From the NCBI RefSeq assembly GCF_004681185.1, contig NZ_SRIF01000007.1, positions 1 through 49,715 on the forward strand: DNA of 49,715 nt, given 5' to 3'. The notes under the pieces were generated by a model. It did no database searches. It saw nothing but the letters and a program-made list of their open reading frames with translations, and had not been told where the DNA came from. The first letter of the stretch is position 1. Each line of letters opens with the position of its first letter. This document shows, one piece after another, positions 8,150 to 17,173 of the stretch. Made by a program: the position numbers and the translations under genes. Source of the stretch: Haloarcula amylovorans. Its GTDB lineage: Archaea; Halobacteriota; Halobacteria; Halobacteriales; Haloarculaceae.

Positions 8150-8720
8150 CTAATATGATGGGGATATCGGCTTGTTCAAGGTGTCTGATAGCCTTTTATT
8201 AGATTCAAGTTAGCTTTCTTGCTCTCTTTCTGGAGGATCATTTTCATATAGGCGTCGTAACTCAAAGAGTAGATATCTATGAGTCCAATACCTACATTCT
8301 CTATGCGTTGGCGCGCTTAGACCAGCACAGAGATGAAGAAGATGGCGTTTTGGCGAAGTAATTCTTGTTCCGTTCTTTTCTAGAGAACGCTGTACATGTA
8401 GATGACTATAGGGGAGTATATAACAATTGTACTCTTGTTATAACTTTAATTTCATTCTCTGGAGTATATGATTTGAATTGTATTATAACTTGTTACTATT
8501 ATTAGGACGCTATGTATTTTTAGTTTATCAAAATGCATATAGCATACATTGCACTATAGAGGGTACAGATACGTATATTCGAGAGAGGAGAACATAAAGC
8601 AATAATCGATGAACAAGGCTAATACAGTTACTGTGTCTCCTTCAGTCGTTGATCCGATCGAGATGGGGGAAATAGTAGCGCACCGAGCGAAAATATTGTT
8701 CGCGGCTCGAGAACAAGAGC
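8150..8720. other. AT-rich intergenic region upstream of the IclR gene
   Basis: No gene is seen. The region is much richer in A and T than the flanking genes. It contains an imperfect tandem direct repeat (8413-8510) and an imperfect inverted repeat GCGAAAATATTGTTCGC at 8687-8703, which could be a binding site for the downstream IclR protein. Confidence 0.5.
8413..8510. repeat. Imperfect ~48-base tandem repeat
   Basis: Two units begin GGAGTATAT (8413 and 8461). Each is followed by an AATTGTA-like stretch and then TTATAACTT, with a period of about 48 bases. The units are diverged. A protein-binding role is possible but unproven. Confidence 0.4.
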
Positions 8721-8748
8721 TATGAGGCCCTGGTTACAAACTGGAACT

Positions 8749-9510
8749 ATGTCAAGAACGCCTCGAAAAATCAATGCGGTACGAAACACCTGCCGAATTA
8801 TAGAGGTACTTCAGGAGCACGGTAGCGCCGGTATCACAGAAATATCTGAGTCACTTAACTTCTCGAAAAGCGCTGTTCACGGACATTTAGCGACGCTCGA
8901 GGAAGAAGGGCTTGTGGTAAAAGAGGACCACTCGTATAGTTTGAGTCTTCGCTTTCTTGACATCGCCGAACAAGTGAAAGATGGAGTAGCTGACCATACG
9001 ATTGTTAAGGAAGAAGTCACCAATCTCGCAGAGGAAACCGGCGAGGTCGTCCACTTCGGAACAGAAGAGGAGGGACGCGTCGTGTATCTTTCTAAAGCCC
9101 GCGGTGCCTCTGCTGTCGAAACTGCTTCGAAGATCGGGAAACGAATGCCAATGCATTCGACGTCCCTCGGTAAGGCACTACTCGCAGAGCTGTCGCCGGA
9201 GCGATGCGAGCAGATAGTTGATCGGCACGGTCTTCCTGAACAAACCGCGAAAACAATAACTAATACTGAGCGACTCAAATCAGAACTGGAAGAAACCCGT
9301 CAGCGGGGCTATTCCATTGATGATGAAGAGAATATCCCGGGTGTCCGCTGTATCGGAATGGCCGTTTCCGTCCCCGAAGCCAACGTACTAGGAGCACTCA
9401 GTATCTCTGGCCCATCACAGCGAATGACCGACGAACGGATGGAAACTGAGCTAAGTGAACAGATAGCGCAGGCTGCGAACGTTATCGAAGTTAACTCAAG
9501 ATACTCCTGA
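8749..9510 (+). CDS. IclR-family transcriptional regulator
   Basis: A 253-residue regulator. The N-terminal winged helix-turn-helix (about 10-75) has NTCRIIEVLQEHGSAGITEI followed by SESLNFSKSAVHGHLATLEE, the usual IclR recognition helix. The C-terminal effector domain shows GEVVHFGTEEEGRVVYLSKA, the MHSTSLGKALLA motif and RGYSIDDEENIPGVRCIG, typical of IclR ligand-binding domains. The ATG at 8749 gives the standard N-terminus; an in-frame upstream ATG at 8722 adds nine unconserved residues. In haloarchaea such proteins control sugar and sugar-acid genes (XacR controls the pentose genes). It is the only clear regulator of the catabolic island, so it may govern several of its promoters (inference). 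Confidence 0.92.
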   Translation: MSRTPRKINAVRNTCRIIEVLQEHGSAGITEISESLNFSKSAVHGHLATLEEEGLVVKEDHSYSLSLRFLDIAEQVKDGVADHTIVKEEVTNLAEETGEVVHFGTEEEGRVVYLSKARGASAVETASKIGKRMPMHSTSLGKALLAELSPERCEQIVDRHGLPEQTAKTITNTERLKSELEETRQRGYSIDDEENIPGVRCIGMAVSVPEANVLGALSISGPSQRMTDERMETELSEQIAQAANVIEVNSRYS

Positions 9511-9593
9511 ATTATCTGATATGGCTTTGTTTGAATGGATTTTGCTACTTAATTTATTGATAGGTGTGGTTTGTAGATACGGGCATTTTACCA

Positions 9594-9795
9594 CTAAATC
9601 CTTGATAATTTGTCTCCCCCGGAGGATTATCTCGACCACGCTCTGTCTATTCCAATGCTTCGTGCATTTCGTGGTCAATGCCCGTTGCTGGCGCTCCAAC
9701 AACACTATTGCGATTCGAGGATCTTTATTACGATAGAGAAAAATCTTGGTTCGAAGTTTTCACGAATAACCTCTGTGTACGAGCATCGAACGACC
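9594..9795 (-). pseudogene. Relic of a 3-hydroxyacid dehydrogenase (GarR-like) gene end
   Basis: The DNA from about 9594 to 9795 aligns by eye with 31240-31450, the 3' part of the intact GarR-like gene: CGCTCTGTCTATTCCAATGC here against CGCTCCGTCTGTTCCATCGC there, and AGAAAAATCTTGGTTCGAAG against AGAAAAATCCTGGTTCAAAG. Reading frames are broken by substitutions and small indels. Only the C-terminal part of the gene survives. The remaining stretch up to 9876 contains no further gene. Confidence 0.65.
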
Positions 9796-9876
9796 CCGCT
9801 TCCGTACTAGTGAATCAAGTTCTGAAAATTAGCTACCAAAACATTAGTAAGCCAGGGTAGGGAACCCGCTATTCGC

Positions 9877-11328
9877 ATGCCGGAAGAGTACGGAAACTAC
9901 GTTAGCGGAGAGTGGACCGAGTCGGAATCAGCGGAGACGTTCGACGTACTGAATCCAGCGAATACCAACGAGGTGGTCGCTCGGTTCCAACAATCGAGTA
10001 CGGCAGATACTGAAGTCGCAATCAAGGCCGCCGTCGATGCCCAGAAGAAGTGGGCGAATACGCCGGGTCCCGAACGCGGTTCGGTCCTCCAAGATGCGAG
10101 TCAGATACTTGCGGAACGGAAAACCGAAACGACCGAATTACTCGTCCGCGAGGAGGGAAAAACTCGATCGGAGGCCGCCGGCGAAGTCCAGCGAGCGATT
10201 GACATCTTTGCCTATTACTCGCAGAAATCGATGGACTTGGGTGGCGTCGTCAAATCCCCGAGTGGACGCGAGAAGGAACTCTATACGAAATCTGAACCAC
10301 TCGGAACAGTCGGTATCATCACTCCCTGGAATTACCCTATAGCCATTCCGGCCTGGAAACTCGCTCCCGCGCTGGCTGCCGGAAATACGGTCGTGGCCAA
10401 GCCCGCATCGGCGGCCCCCAATATGACGCGGGTTCTCTTCGAGTGTCTCGACGAGGCGGGCCTCCCGAACGGTGTTGCGAACTACGTGACTGGACCTGGG
10501 AGTGAGGTCGGTGTCCCGCTCACGGAACACGAGGATATCGATGGCGTCTCATTTACTGGCAGCACTGCTGTCGGGACGACTGTCGCACAGACTGCCTCAG
10601 AGAGCCTCAAGCGCGTCCAGTGTGAGATGGGCGGGAAAAATCCGACCGTCGTGATGCCGAGCGCCGATATCGACGAAGCGGTCGAGATTCTTGGCGTCGG
10701 CGCGTTCGGGACGACCGGTCAGTCCTGCACCGCGGCTTCGAGGGCCATCGTCCACGAGCAGGTCTTTGACGAGTTCGTTGAGGCGATGGTCGAGTACGCC
10801 GAATCCGTCAAGCTCGGGTCGGGACTCACTGACCCGGATATGGGACCGCACGTCTCACAGAGCGAACTCGAGTCGACGCTTGAATACGTCGAAATCGGAA
10901 AAGAAGAAGGTGCGACACTGGAAACCGGTGGGGAGCAACTGACAGATGGCGAGTACGCAGACGGCTACTACGTCCATCCCGCGGTCTTCTCGGATGTGGA
11001 TAACGACATGCGTATCGCTCAAGAGGAGATATTCGGGCCGGTTCTCTCTGTTATCAGGGCTGATGGTTTCAAACACGCTCTCGAATTAGCGAACGACGTC
11101 GAGTACGGACTCTCGGCCAGTATCGTCACGCAGGATCTCACTGAAGCCGACGAGTTCCTCAACCGCATCGAGACCGGCGTCGCCAAGGTTAACGAGAAGA
11201 CGACCGGACTCGAACTGCACGTTCCCTTCGGCGGGTACAAGCAGTCGTCCACGAACACGTATCGAGAACAGGGTGACGCGGGTCTGGACTTCTTCACGTC
11301 CACGAAGACGATTTACCGCAATCACTGA
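9877..11328 (+). CDS. NAD(P)-dependent aldehyde dehydrogenase, probable 2,5-dioxovalerate dehydrogenase
   Basis: A 483-residue ALDH with all catalytic parts: TPWNYP with Asn152, KPASAAP, FTGSTAVG, EMGGKNP with Glu250, GTTGQSCTAASRA with Cys284, and EEIFGPVLSV. Sequence and length fit haloarchaeal 2,5-dioxopentanoate (2-oxoglutarate semialdehyde) dehydrogenases such as XacF, which form 2-oxoglutarate as the final step of oxidative pentose and uronate pathways. The exact substrate is inferred from the DHDPS-family dehydratase at 24937. It lies downstream of the IclR gene in the same direction, after a decayed dehydrogenase relic. Confidence 0.85.
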   Translation: MPEEYGNYVSGEWTESESAETFDVLNPANTNEVVARFQQSSTADTEVAIKAAVDAQKKWANTPGPERGSVLQDASQILAERKTETTELLVREEGKTRSEAAGEVQRAIDIFAYYSQKSMDLGGVVKSPSGREKELYTKSEPLGTVGIITPWNYPIAIPAWKLAPALAAGNTVVAKPASAAPNMTRVLFECLDEAGLPNGVANYVTGPGSEVGVPLTEHEDIDGVSFTGSTAVGTTVAQTASESLKRVQCEMGGKNPTVVMPSADIDEAVEILGVGAFGTTGQSCTAASRAIVHEQVFDEFVEAMVEYAESVKLGSGLTDPDMGPHVSQSELESTLEYVEIGKEEGATLETGGEQLTDGEYADGYYVHPAVFSDVDNDMRIAQEEIFGPVLSVIRADGFKHALELANDVEYGLSASIVTQDLTEADEFLNRIETGVAKVNEKTTGLELHVPFGGYKQSSTNTYREQGDAGLDFFTSTKTIYRNH

Positions 11329-11594
11329 CGACGTCATCTTCCTTTTCACACACGTAGTTTATCGAATGCTGACTACTGGCGATTATACCGTCCAATTGTC
11401 TCTGGTAACCGAATATCACAGTGGTGAATGTTATCCAGCTCACTCTAACCGGTTTAACTGGTCTAAGCGGCAACTTAGAACTCGACATACCACGTTCGTA
11501 TTTCACGAACAAGGCGCAGTTCTCGTAGGATTGTGAGATTCGAGCGGAGTTGAAGAGAAACAATATTACGCGCGCCACGCCATGAACAATCACG

Positions 11595-12572
11595 ATGGTC
11601 AGCATCGATTACATGGCCCATCAGGAGCAGTACAGCCCCTCGCAATTACTGCGATTCTCAGAACTCGCTGCCGACAACGGCTTTGAGTTCGTCTGGACCT
11701 CCGATCACTTCCACCCGTGGTTCCACACGGACGCCGAGGCCGGCTTCGCATGGTCGTGGCTCGGCGCGGCATCCGAGCGAATCGACGTCCCCATCGGCAC
11801 CTGTGTCACGCCCGCGGGCGAACACTACCACCCCGCACTGATGGCCCAAGCGTTCGCCACGCTCCAAGAGATGCACGACGAGCGCGTCGTCCTCGGCCTC
11901 TCGACGGGCGAGGCGATGAACGAGAAGCCAATGGGCCACGAGTGGCCCGACTACCCTGTCCGGCGGGACCGACTCGAAGAGACCCTCGAAATCGTCCACG
12001 GGCTCTGGGAGAACGACGAGTTCTACAGCTACGAAGGCGAGCACTTCACCGTTGACGACGCGAAGTTGTACACGATGCCCGAGGAGCGCCCTGAAATTCA
12101 AATCGCGGCCAACGGACCGAGTACCGCCTCGCTGACCGGCGAGTACGGTGACGGCTTCATCACTGTCAAGACGGGCGAAGAGTACACTGAGAGGATGTAT
12201 CCTGCGATTCGCCGCTACGCCGACGAGGAGGGGCGTGATCCCGACCAAATCGAGACGACGCTGCTGGTCATCGCCTCCTACGACGAAGACTACGAGAAGG
12301 CGCGGGACGCGACCCGACCGTGGTGGGCGACCACCCAGAACGTCTTCGACCGCGCGATGGCCAACCCGAAGGAAATCGAAGCTGAAGGCGAGAAGGCTAC
12401 CGAAGAGGAGATCAAGGGCAAGTTCCTCATCGCCGACGACCCGTCGGACATCGCCGGACAGCTCTCCGCGTACGCCGAGATGGGTTTCGACCGCATCGCG
12501 CTCGGGAACACGAGCCCCGAGCCCGAGACGTTCTTCAAGGTCATGGGCGACGAGGTCATTCCCTCACTATGA
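11595..12572 (+). CDS. LLM-class F420-dependent oxidoreductase (F420-G6PDH-like)
   Basis: A 325-residue luciferase-like TIM-barrel enzyme. It contains FEFVWTSDHFHPWFHTD, the DHFHPW region seen in F420-dependent glucose-6-phosphate dehydrogenase relatives, then GTCVTPAGEHYHPALMAQAF, STGEAMNEKP and an insertion-type NDEFYSYEGEHFTVDDAKLY. The fit is to the F420-G6PDH-like family that is widespread in haloarchaea. It probably oxidises a sugar or alcohol with coenzyme F420; the substrate is unknown. The codon use is much more GC-rich than that of the ABC gene next to it, suggesting a different history. It is convergent with the ABC ATPase gene at 12663. Confidence 0.82.
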   Translation: MVSIDYMAHQEQYSPSQLLRFSELAADNGFEFVWTSDHFHPWFHTDAEAGFAWSWLGAASERIDVPIGTCVTPAGEHYHPALMAQAFATLQEMHDERVVLGLSTGEAMNEKPMGHEWPDYPVRRDRLEETLEIVHGLWENDEFYSYEGEHFTVDDAKLYTMPEERPEIQIAANGPSTASLTGEYGDGFITVKTGEEYTERMYPAIRRYADEEGRDPDQIETTLLVIASYDEDYEKARDATRPWWATTQNVFDRAMANPKEIEAEGEKATEEEIKGKFLIADDPSDIAGQLSAYAEMGFDRIALGNTSPEPETFFKVMGDEVIPSL

Positions 12573-12662
12573 AGTCTGGATAGCCCGGATAATCCAACAA
12601 CGTATATGGGCATTTCTACTGTTGTCAAATCCCGCTATCTCCTCATAGTGACTGATCGAACA

Positions 12663-13823
12663 TCACGAGCTGGATCTGGCTCTAGTATCGGTTTTCTCGT
12701 TGCGTTTCTCAGAGGTAGAGGTCAATAGGGCATGACCGTCCTTCGAGAAGAGGTGAAGGTGACTATCATCGAACGTGAAATGAATGGTATCTCCAGATTC
12801 AATCTCTGTATCTGAGCTCACACGCATTATGAAATCATCAGACCAACTAAGATACAGGTAAGTTTCGTCTCCGAGCGGCTCCACAACATTAACTTTTGAC
12901 GTAAGTGACGAATCCGTCGGTCCGTTATTAACGATCATAATATCTTCTGGTCGGGCACCGAGCGTGACTTCTTCTCCTACGATATCATCACCGATTTCAT
13001 GATATATCTCTGGAGATAGGGGGTACTCGAATTCGTGATCAATGCCCTCTAAGACTATTTCTTCGCCCTTCTTCGAGACGAGGCCACGCAGGAAATTCAT
13101 GCTAGGAGATCCGATGAAGCCTCCAACGAAGCTATTGACTGGATTGTTGTACACCTCTATGGGATTTCCTATCTGTTGTAGGTTACCGTCGTCGAGTATA
13201 GCGATACGATCACCCATTGTCATTGCTTCCTCTTGGTCATGAGTAACGTATACAGACGTAATTCCTAGTTCATCTTGGAGTCGCTGAATCTCTGCCCGCA
13301 TCGTCGTACGTAGTTTCGCATCAAGATTGCTGAGTGGCTCGTCAAAGAGGAACACCTCAGGTTCCCTCACAATCGCTCTGCCAAGTGCAACGCGTTGTTT
13401 TTGTCCTCCAGAGAGTTCATCCGGTTTGTCGTCCAATAACTCTTCAATTCCCATCATCTCCGCAGCCCAGCGTATCTTATCTTGCCGTTCATTCGAATTG
13501 AGGTCAGTACTCATTCTAAGTCCGAACTCCATATTTTCTCCGACAGTTTTCTGCGGATACAGGGCATAATTTTGAAAGACCATAGCAATGTCTCGATGTC
13601 GGGCAGAGGTATCAGTCACGTCATCTTCATTTATATATATACTGCCCTCTGTTGGGGTTTCAAGACCGGCAATCATTCGGAGCGTCGTCGTTTTTCCACA
13701 GCCAGAAGGCCCAACCAGAGTTATAAATTCTCCATCTTCTACATCAATATTTATATCATCTACAGCGACTATTTTCCCAGCATCAAATTCTTTCGTTATA
13801 CCCTCAAGTCGTAGGTTTCCCAT
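12663..13823 (-). CDS. Sugar ABC transporter ATP-binding protein (MalK/UgpC type)
   Basis: A 386-residue ATPase that powers a carbohydrate importer from the cytoplasmic side. Walker A GPSGCGKTTT is at 38-47, the Q-loop at FQNYALYP, the signature LSGGQKQR at 137-144 and Walker B VFLFDEPLSNLD at 157-168, followed by the switch His in YVTHDQEEA. The C-terminal third is a TOBE/regulatory domain with LGARPEDI and FTFDDSHLHLFS. The ATG at 13823 gives the standard N-terminus. The matching binding protein and permeases are about 12.5 kb away (26334-29620); no other intact importer ATPase is visible, so it probably serves them. Confidence 0.93.
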   Translation of the reverse strand: MGNLRLEGITKEFDAGKIVAVDDINIDVEDGEFITLVGPSGCGKTTTLRMIAGLETPTEGSIYINEDDVTDTSARHRDIAMVFQNYALYPQKTVGENMEFGLRMSTDLNSNERQDKIRWAAEMMGIEELLDDKPDELSGGQKQRVALGRAIVREPEVFLFDEPLSNLDAKLRTTMRAEIQRLQDELGITSVYVTHDQEEAMTMGDRIAILDDGNLQQIGNPIEVYNNPVNSFVGGFIGSPSMNFLRGLVSKKGEEIVLEGIDHEFEYPLSPEIYHEIGDDIVGEEVTLGARPEDIMIVNNGPTDSSLTSKVNVVEPLGDETYLYLSWSDDFIMRVSSDTEIESGDTIHFTFDDSHLHLFSKDGHALLTSTSEKRNEKTDTRARSSS

Positions 13824-14285
13824 ATGACATAAATGTATGTCCTTTATGGATAAAGCTTTGGTTCCGGGAAAGGCTCTCAGCTGTCTCGTCATTACCCTAC
13901 TACAGTGGCGCCTACAAGGACAACAGCGAACTGTGAAAACCACTCTGACAATAAGGCCCGACTGATTTCCACTACTATATGGTAAATACCATTTTGAACA
14001 GGCAGCTAAGGATATATGGCAATTATCCGTCTAAAGTGTGTCGAAATATACAGTGGGTACTACTTCCTGCGAGACAGTTTCAGCCCCTACTTAGTCGGTC
14101 GCTCAGTTTCGGTAGCGTATTCACCTCAAACTAAGCCGTCAAGTCTTCAAGCCATCCACAAAAGCATGCTACGATTGCACTAGTAGTCTATTGTCTAAGA
14201 GGAGTGATAGAAAAACCGCGACAGTGGGGTGCCATCAGCAAAGAACCCTATGCATGATTCTATATTATAGACGACGTGTGACTCC
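13824..14285. other. Intergenic region between ABC ATPase and GH28 genes
   Basis: About 460 bases without a convincing gene. It carries the promoter of the minus-strand ABC gene (CTTTATCC roughly 30 bases upstream of its ATG) and the downstream end of the GH28 gene. The sequence is AT-rich with no recognised repeat. Confidence 0.5.
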
Positions 14286-15878
14286 CTACGGAGCAGGTAG
14301 TATATTTCCGCTTTTCATGAACGCCTCACCATCTCCCTGAAATGCTGTTTCGGCATTCGTGAGGTCGTTGTTTGCGAATAGACGAGCATCATTGCTATCG
14401 GAAATTTCGATGAATGTTTTTGTCCCATGCAATGCTTTCGAACCTCGAATCGTGATGTCTGATGTATCACGGAATGCTAGGGAAGCTTTATCTGGAGATC
14501 TAGGTGCCTGCTTACCCTTGAAGTTCTCAATGAGGAGGTCCTCAACTGACTCGCATTCTACAGCATGAGAGTGATACTGAGCGATATCTTCTTCCCATTC
14601 GATGTGGAAACTATCGATATCTAGATCCTGAACGTATTCAGCGTAGAAACCTGGAATTTCGCTCTCGAATACAGGTGGGAAGAGAGAAGTCGGTCGGAAG
14701 TCGAAATTCCCGCCGCTTGCGTCGCTTTTAGCACTATCTGTGACTGCTACCGATACTCCATCGAGTTCGACATCTCTGATTCTACTCTCGGGGGTCCCGT
14801 AGACGACGATACCACTCTCACTTGTTGCGTTGACGTTGGTGAATCGTATATTTTCCACACTACCAATATCGTGACCTTCGTGACGTGGGATAGATGTCAC
14901 CCAAATTGGTTCAGCTTTCCCCCACCAGTGTCCCGTATGCAGCTGCGTTTCGACTACTATATTCGAAAACGAGATGTTCCTAATGGACCCTGAGTCACGG
15001 TGTTGAATTGCGAGACCGCGGTTTGATCCACGCACGATGATATTTTCGAAGGTGCAGTTCTCTATATCATGCGCAGTGGCGGACCCGAATTTGATAGCTG
15101 AGGACCGCGACCTCAAGATACAGTTGGTGACAGTGAGATTTTCCAATGATCCCTCATATCCTAGTCCCTCCGTAGCCTTTGGACAGATGGCATCGTCGCC
15201 GGTAATGACTGTACAGTCAGAGATATGGATATTTTCACAGAGATCTGGATTAATTCCGTCTGTGTTCGGAATCCGCAGGTCGTTGTAGATGTTTATCCCA
15301 GTGATACGCAAGTCTTTGCACCCGAGGAAATGGAGCGTCCAGTTGGGAGCGTTCTGAATAGTGACCCCCTGAATTTTCACCCGGTCACACTCATGGAAAT
15401 ACAATACACGATCCGGTCGCCATTCCAACGGACGAACTGGCCCGTCCTCAGTTCCCCATTTCGGATCCAAGTAGTCCTCACCTTGGCGAGCACTGTGCTC
15501 TGCCGTCATCGCTGCTGGATCATGACTGGGGGTGAATACGTCATTCATATCCATGAATTCGCTTCCTTGAGCGTCAATGACACCATCTCCTCTGATAGCT
15601 ATGTTCTCCGCACCCTTCGAAACGAGAAGAGATGTCATCGGTGTGCCCCCGGAATGATAATCCTCCTCCTCCGTGCTACCAATTAACGTTGCACCACTAG
15701 CCAGGAATAGTGCCACATTGCTTTTCAACTGGATGGTGCCAACTCTGTAGTCACCAGCGGGAACACAGACGGTCCCGCCTCCAGCCTCAGTACATTCGTC
15801 AATCGCGTCTTGGACCGATACTGTATCTAGTGTCTCTCCGTCACCTATCGCTCCATAATCACGGACGTTATACTCCAT
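14286..15878 (-). CDS. Glycoside hydrolase family 28, polygalacturonase-like
   Basis: A 530-residue right-handed beta-helix protein. It begins with the pectate-lyase-superfamily motif YNVRDYGAIGDGETLDT and carries the GH28 active-site blocks IPNTDGINP (Asp207) and ITGDDAICPK (Asp228, Asp229). The next block, usually containing a GHG histidine, reads RSRSSAIKFGSA here, so that His is missing although the Lys remains. GH28 enzymes hydrolyse polygalacturonate or related glycans. There is no signal peptide or Tat motif, so it should act in the cytoplasm on imported oligosaccharides. It is divergent from the uronate dehydrogenase gene with a 192-base shared upstream region. Activity on a related non-pectic glycan cannot be excluded. 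Confidence 0.85.
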   Translation of the reverse strand: MEYNVRDYGAIGDGETLDTVSVQDAIDECTEAGGGTVCVPAGDYRVGTIQLKSNVALFLASGATLIGSTEEEDYHSGGTPMTSLLVSKGAENIAIRGDGVIDAQGSEFMDMNDVFTPSHDPAAMTAEHSARQGEDYLDPKWGTEDGPVRPLEWRPDRVLYFHECDRVKIQGVTIQNAPNWTLHFLGCKDLRITGINIYNDLRIPNTDGINPDLCENIHISDCTVITGDDAICPKATEGLGYEGSLENLTVTNCILRSRSSAIKFGSATAHDIENCTFENIIVRGSNRGLAIQHRDSGSIRNISFSNIVVETQLHTGHWWGKAEPIWVTSIPRHEGHDIGSVENIRFTNVNATSESGIVVYGTPESRIRDVELDGVSVAVTDSAKSDASGGNFDFRPTSLFPPVFESEIPGFYAEYVQDLDIDSFHIEWEEDIAQYHSHAVECESVEDLLIENFKGKQAPRSPDKASLAFRDTSDITIRGSKALHGTKTFIEISDSNDARLFANNDLTNAETAFQGDGEAFMKSGNILPAP

Positions 15879-16039
15879 AGTTCGCTTCGTTCAACACGGA
15901 TATCACACAAATACATTTTGGAAGATTTCAGCAATACCATACGTTATCTACCCTATCCCGTTAATGTCACCTGTTCTTCACCACTATTCTGTTACACAGG
16001 AATTGTACCACCATGGGCCCCTGAGAGTAAAGCAACCGG

Positions 16040-16046
16040 TTATTTA
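16040..16046 (+). promoter_or_regulatory. Putative TATA box of the uronate dehydrogenase gene
   Basis: TTATTTA lies about 27-30 bases upstream of the ATG at 16071, suggesting a leaderless transcript. The spacing also supports this start over the longer upstream frame. Confidence 0.45.
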
Positions 16047-16070
16047 TCTCAGGCCTTACTTGTGATTCGT

Positions 16071-16910
16071 ATGAACGTGTTAGTGACTGGCGCCTATGGA
16101 CGCTGTGGTACCGCTATTATTGACCATCTCCACGACCACGAAACATACGATTTTACCTACTACAATCGGTCCGATCGACCGGAAGACCACCCTTACGGCG
16201 GATACAAGACCATCGTCGGGGATGTGGCAAATGAAGAAAAACTTACGGCAGCGGTTCAAAACCAAGACGCTATTGTCCATCTTGCAGCTTATCCATATAC
16301 AGATGGAACGTGGGACGATATCCTTGAGCCAAACATCATAGGAATGTATAATGCGCTTGAAGCCGCACGAAAGCAGGAAGTTGAGTCATTTGTCTTCGGG
16401 TCGTCGAACCACGTAATGGGGCTCTATGAAGATGAACTTTCTCCGGAGCTCTATTCGCTCAACAGCAATCTTGTCCTTACCCATACAGATCCCGTTCGTC
16501 CGGACTCGCAGTACGGTGTTTCAAAAAGTTTCGGTGAAGATCTCGGTCGGTACTACGTCGAAAATTACGAATATCCGAAGCAGTTCTATGCGCTCCGTAT
16601 CTGTACCGTATTAGAGTCAAAATATGACCACCCATATGGTGGTGCTGAACGGGATGTCGAAAATGGGGAGATAGAGCGAGGGAGCGAAGAATATGAACAG
16701 GGAGTCGCTCGAATGAAGGCGATGTGGCATTCTCGCCGTGATTTTGCTCAGTTGGTCGACCGGTCTCTGCAGGACAACAATGTCGAATTTGACGTGTTTC
16801 ACGGGGTGAGCGACAATCGCCGTCGGTGGTTCGATTTGGAACACGCGCGGGCTCGGATTGGTTATGTCCCTGTGGACAATGGGGAAGAATGGACAGAACC
16901 ACCGACATGA
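16071..16910 (+). CDS. udh: NAD-dependent uronate dehydrogenase (extended SDR)
   Basis: A 279-residue Rossmann enzyme. TGAYGRCG at 6-13 binds NAD; SSNHVMG at 111-117 and RPDSQYGVSKSFGED with Tyr148/Lys152 form the active site. The segments ALRICTV and VSDNRRRWFDLEHARARIGY are characteristic of uronate dehydrogenases. These oxidise D-galacturonate and D-glucuronate to aldaric acid lactones, the first step of the oxidative uronate pathway. It is divergent from the GH28 gene, which fits use of polygalacturonate products. The C-terminal GYVPVDNGEEW also matches the family. General sugar-nucleotide epimerases are the main alternative, but they lack the SSNHVxG motif. Confidence 0.87.
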   Translation: MNVLVTGAYGRCGTAIIDHLHDHETYDFTYYNRSDRPEDHPYGGYKTIVGDVANEEKLTAAVQNQDAIVHLAAYPYTDGTWDDILEPNIIGMYNALEAARKQEVESFVFGSSNHVMGLYEDELSPELYSLNSNLVLTHTDPVRPDSQYGVSKSFGEDLGRYYVENYEYPKQFYALRICTVLESKYDHPYGGAERDVENGEIERGSEEYEQGVARMKAMWHSRRDFAQLVDRSLQDNNVEFDVFHGVSDNRRRWFDLEHARARIGYVPVDNGEEWTEPPT

Positions 16911-17016
16911 ATAGAGTAAATTTACGCTGAGTGTCAGTCATCTGTTAGTCTAAAATAGCTTGTGGATAGACACAACGTTCCGCGCGTCTACGCGGGCCAC
17001 AAGCTTTCTCATCGAG

Positions 17017-17165
17017 TTAGGCAAGGACCTCCAAGTCATCATTGACCTCTTCAGAATGTCCCGCGGCGAAGCCCCATAGTTCAGCCGACTCGACCACCAC
17101 TGTTTGTCCTTCTCCACTGAAAAGTACATTCAGAGTTCGTATATAGGTCTGTGCTGAAAAAGCGA
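17017..17165 (-). pseudogene. 3' end fragment of an unidentified gene
   Basis: The minus strand contains a coding-like stretch TYIRTLNVLFSGEGQTVVVE then SAELWGFAAGHSEEVNDDLE and LA-stop. It begins abruptly near 17165, just after the enolase-superfamily gene ends. No start codon fits. It looks like the C-terminus of a truncated protein; the family is not recognised. Confidence 0.3.
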
Positions 17166-17173
17166 AACTGGTG

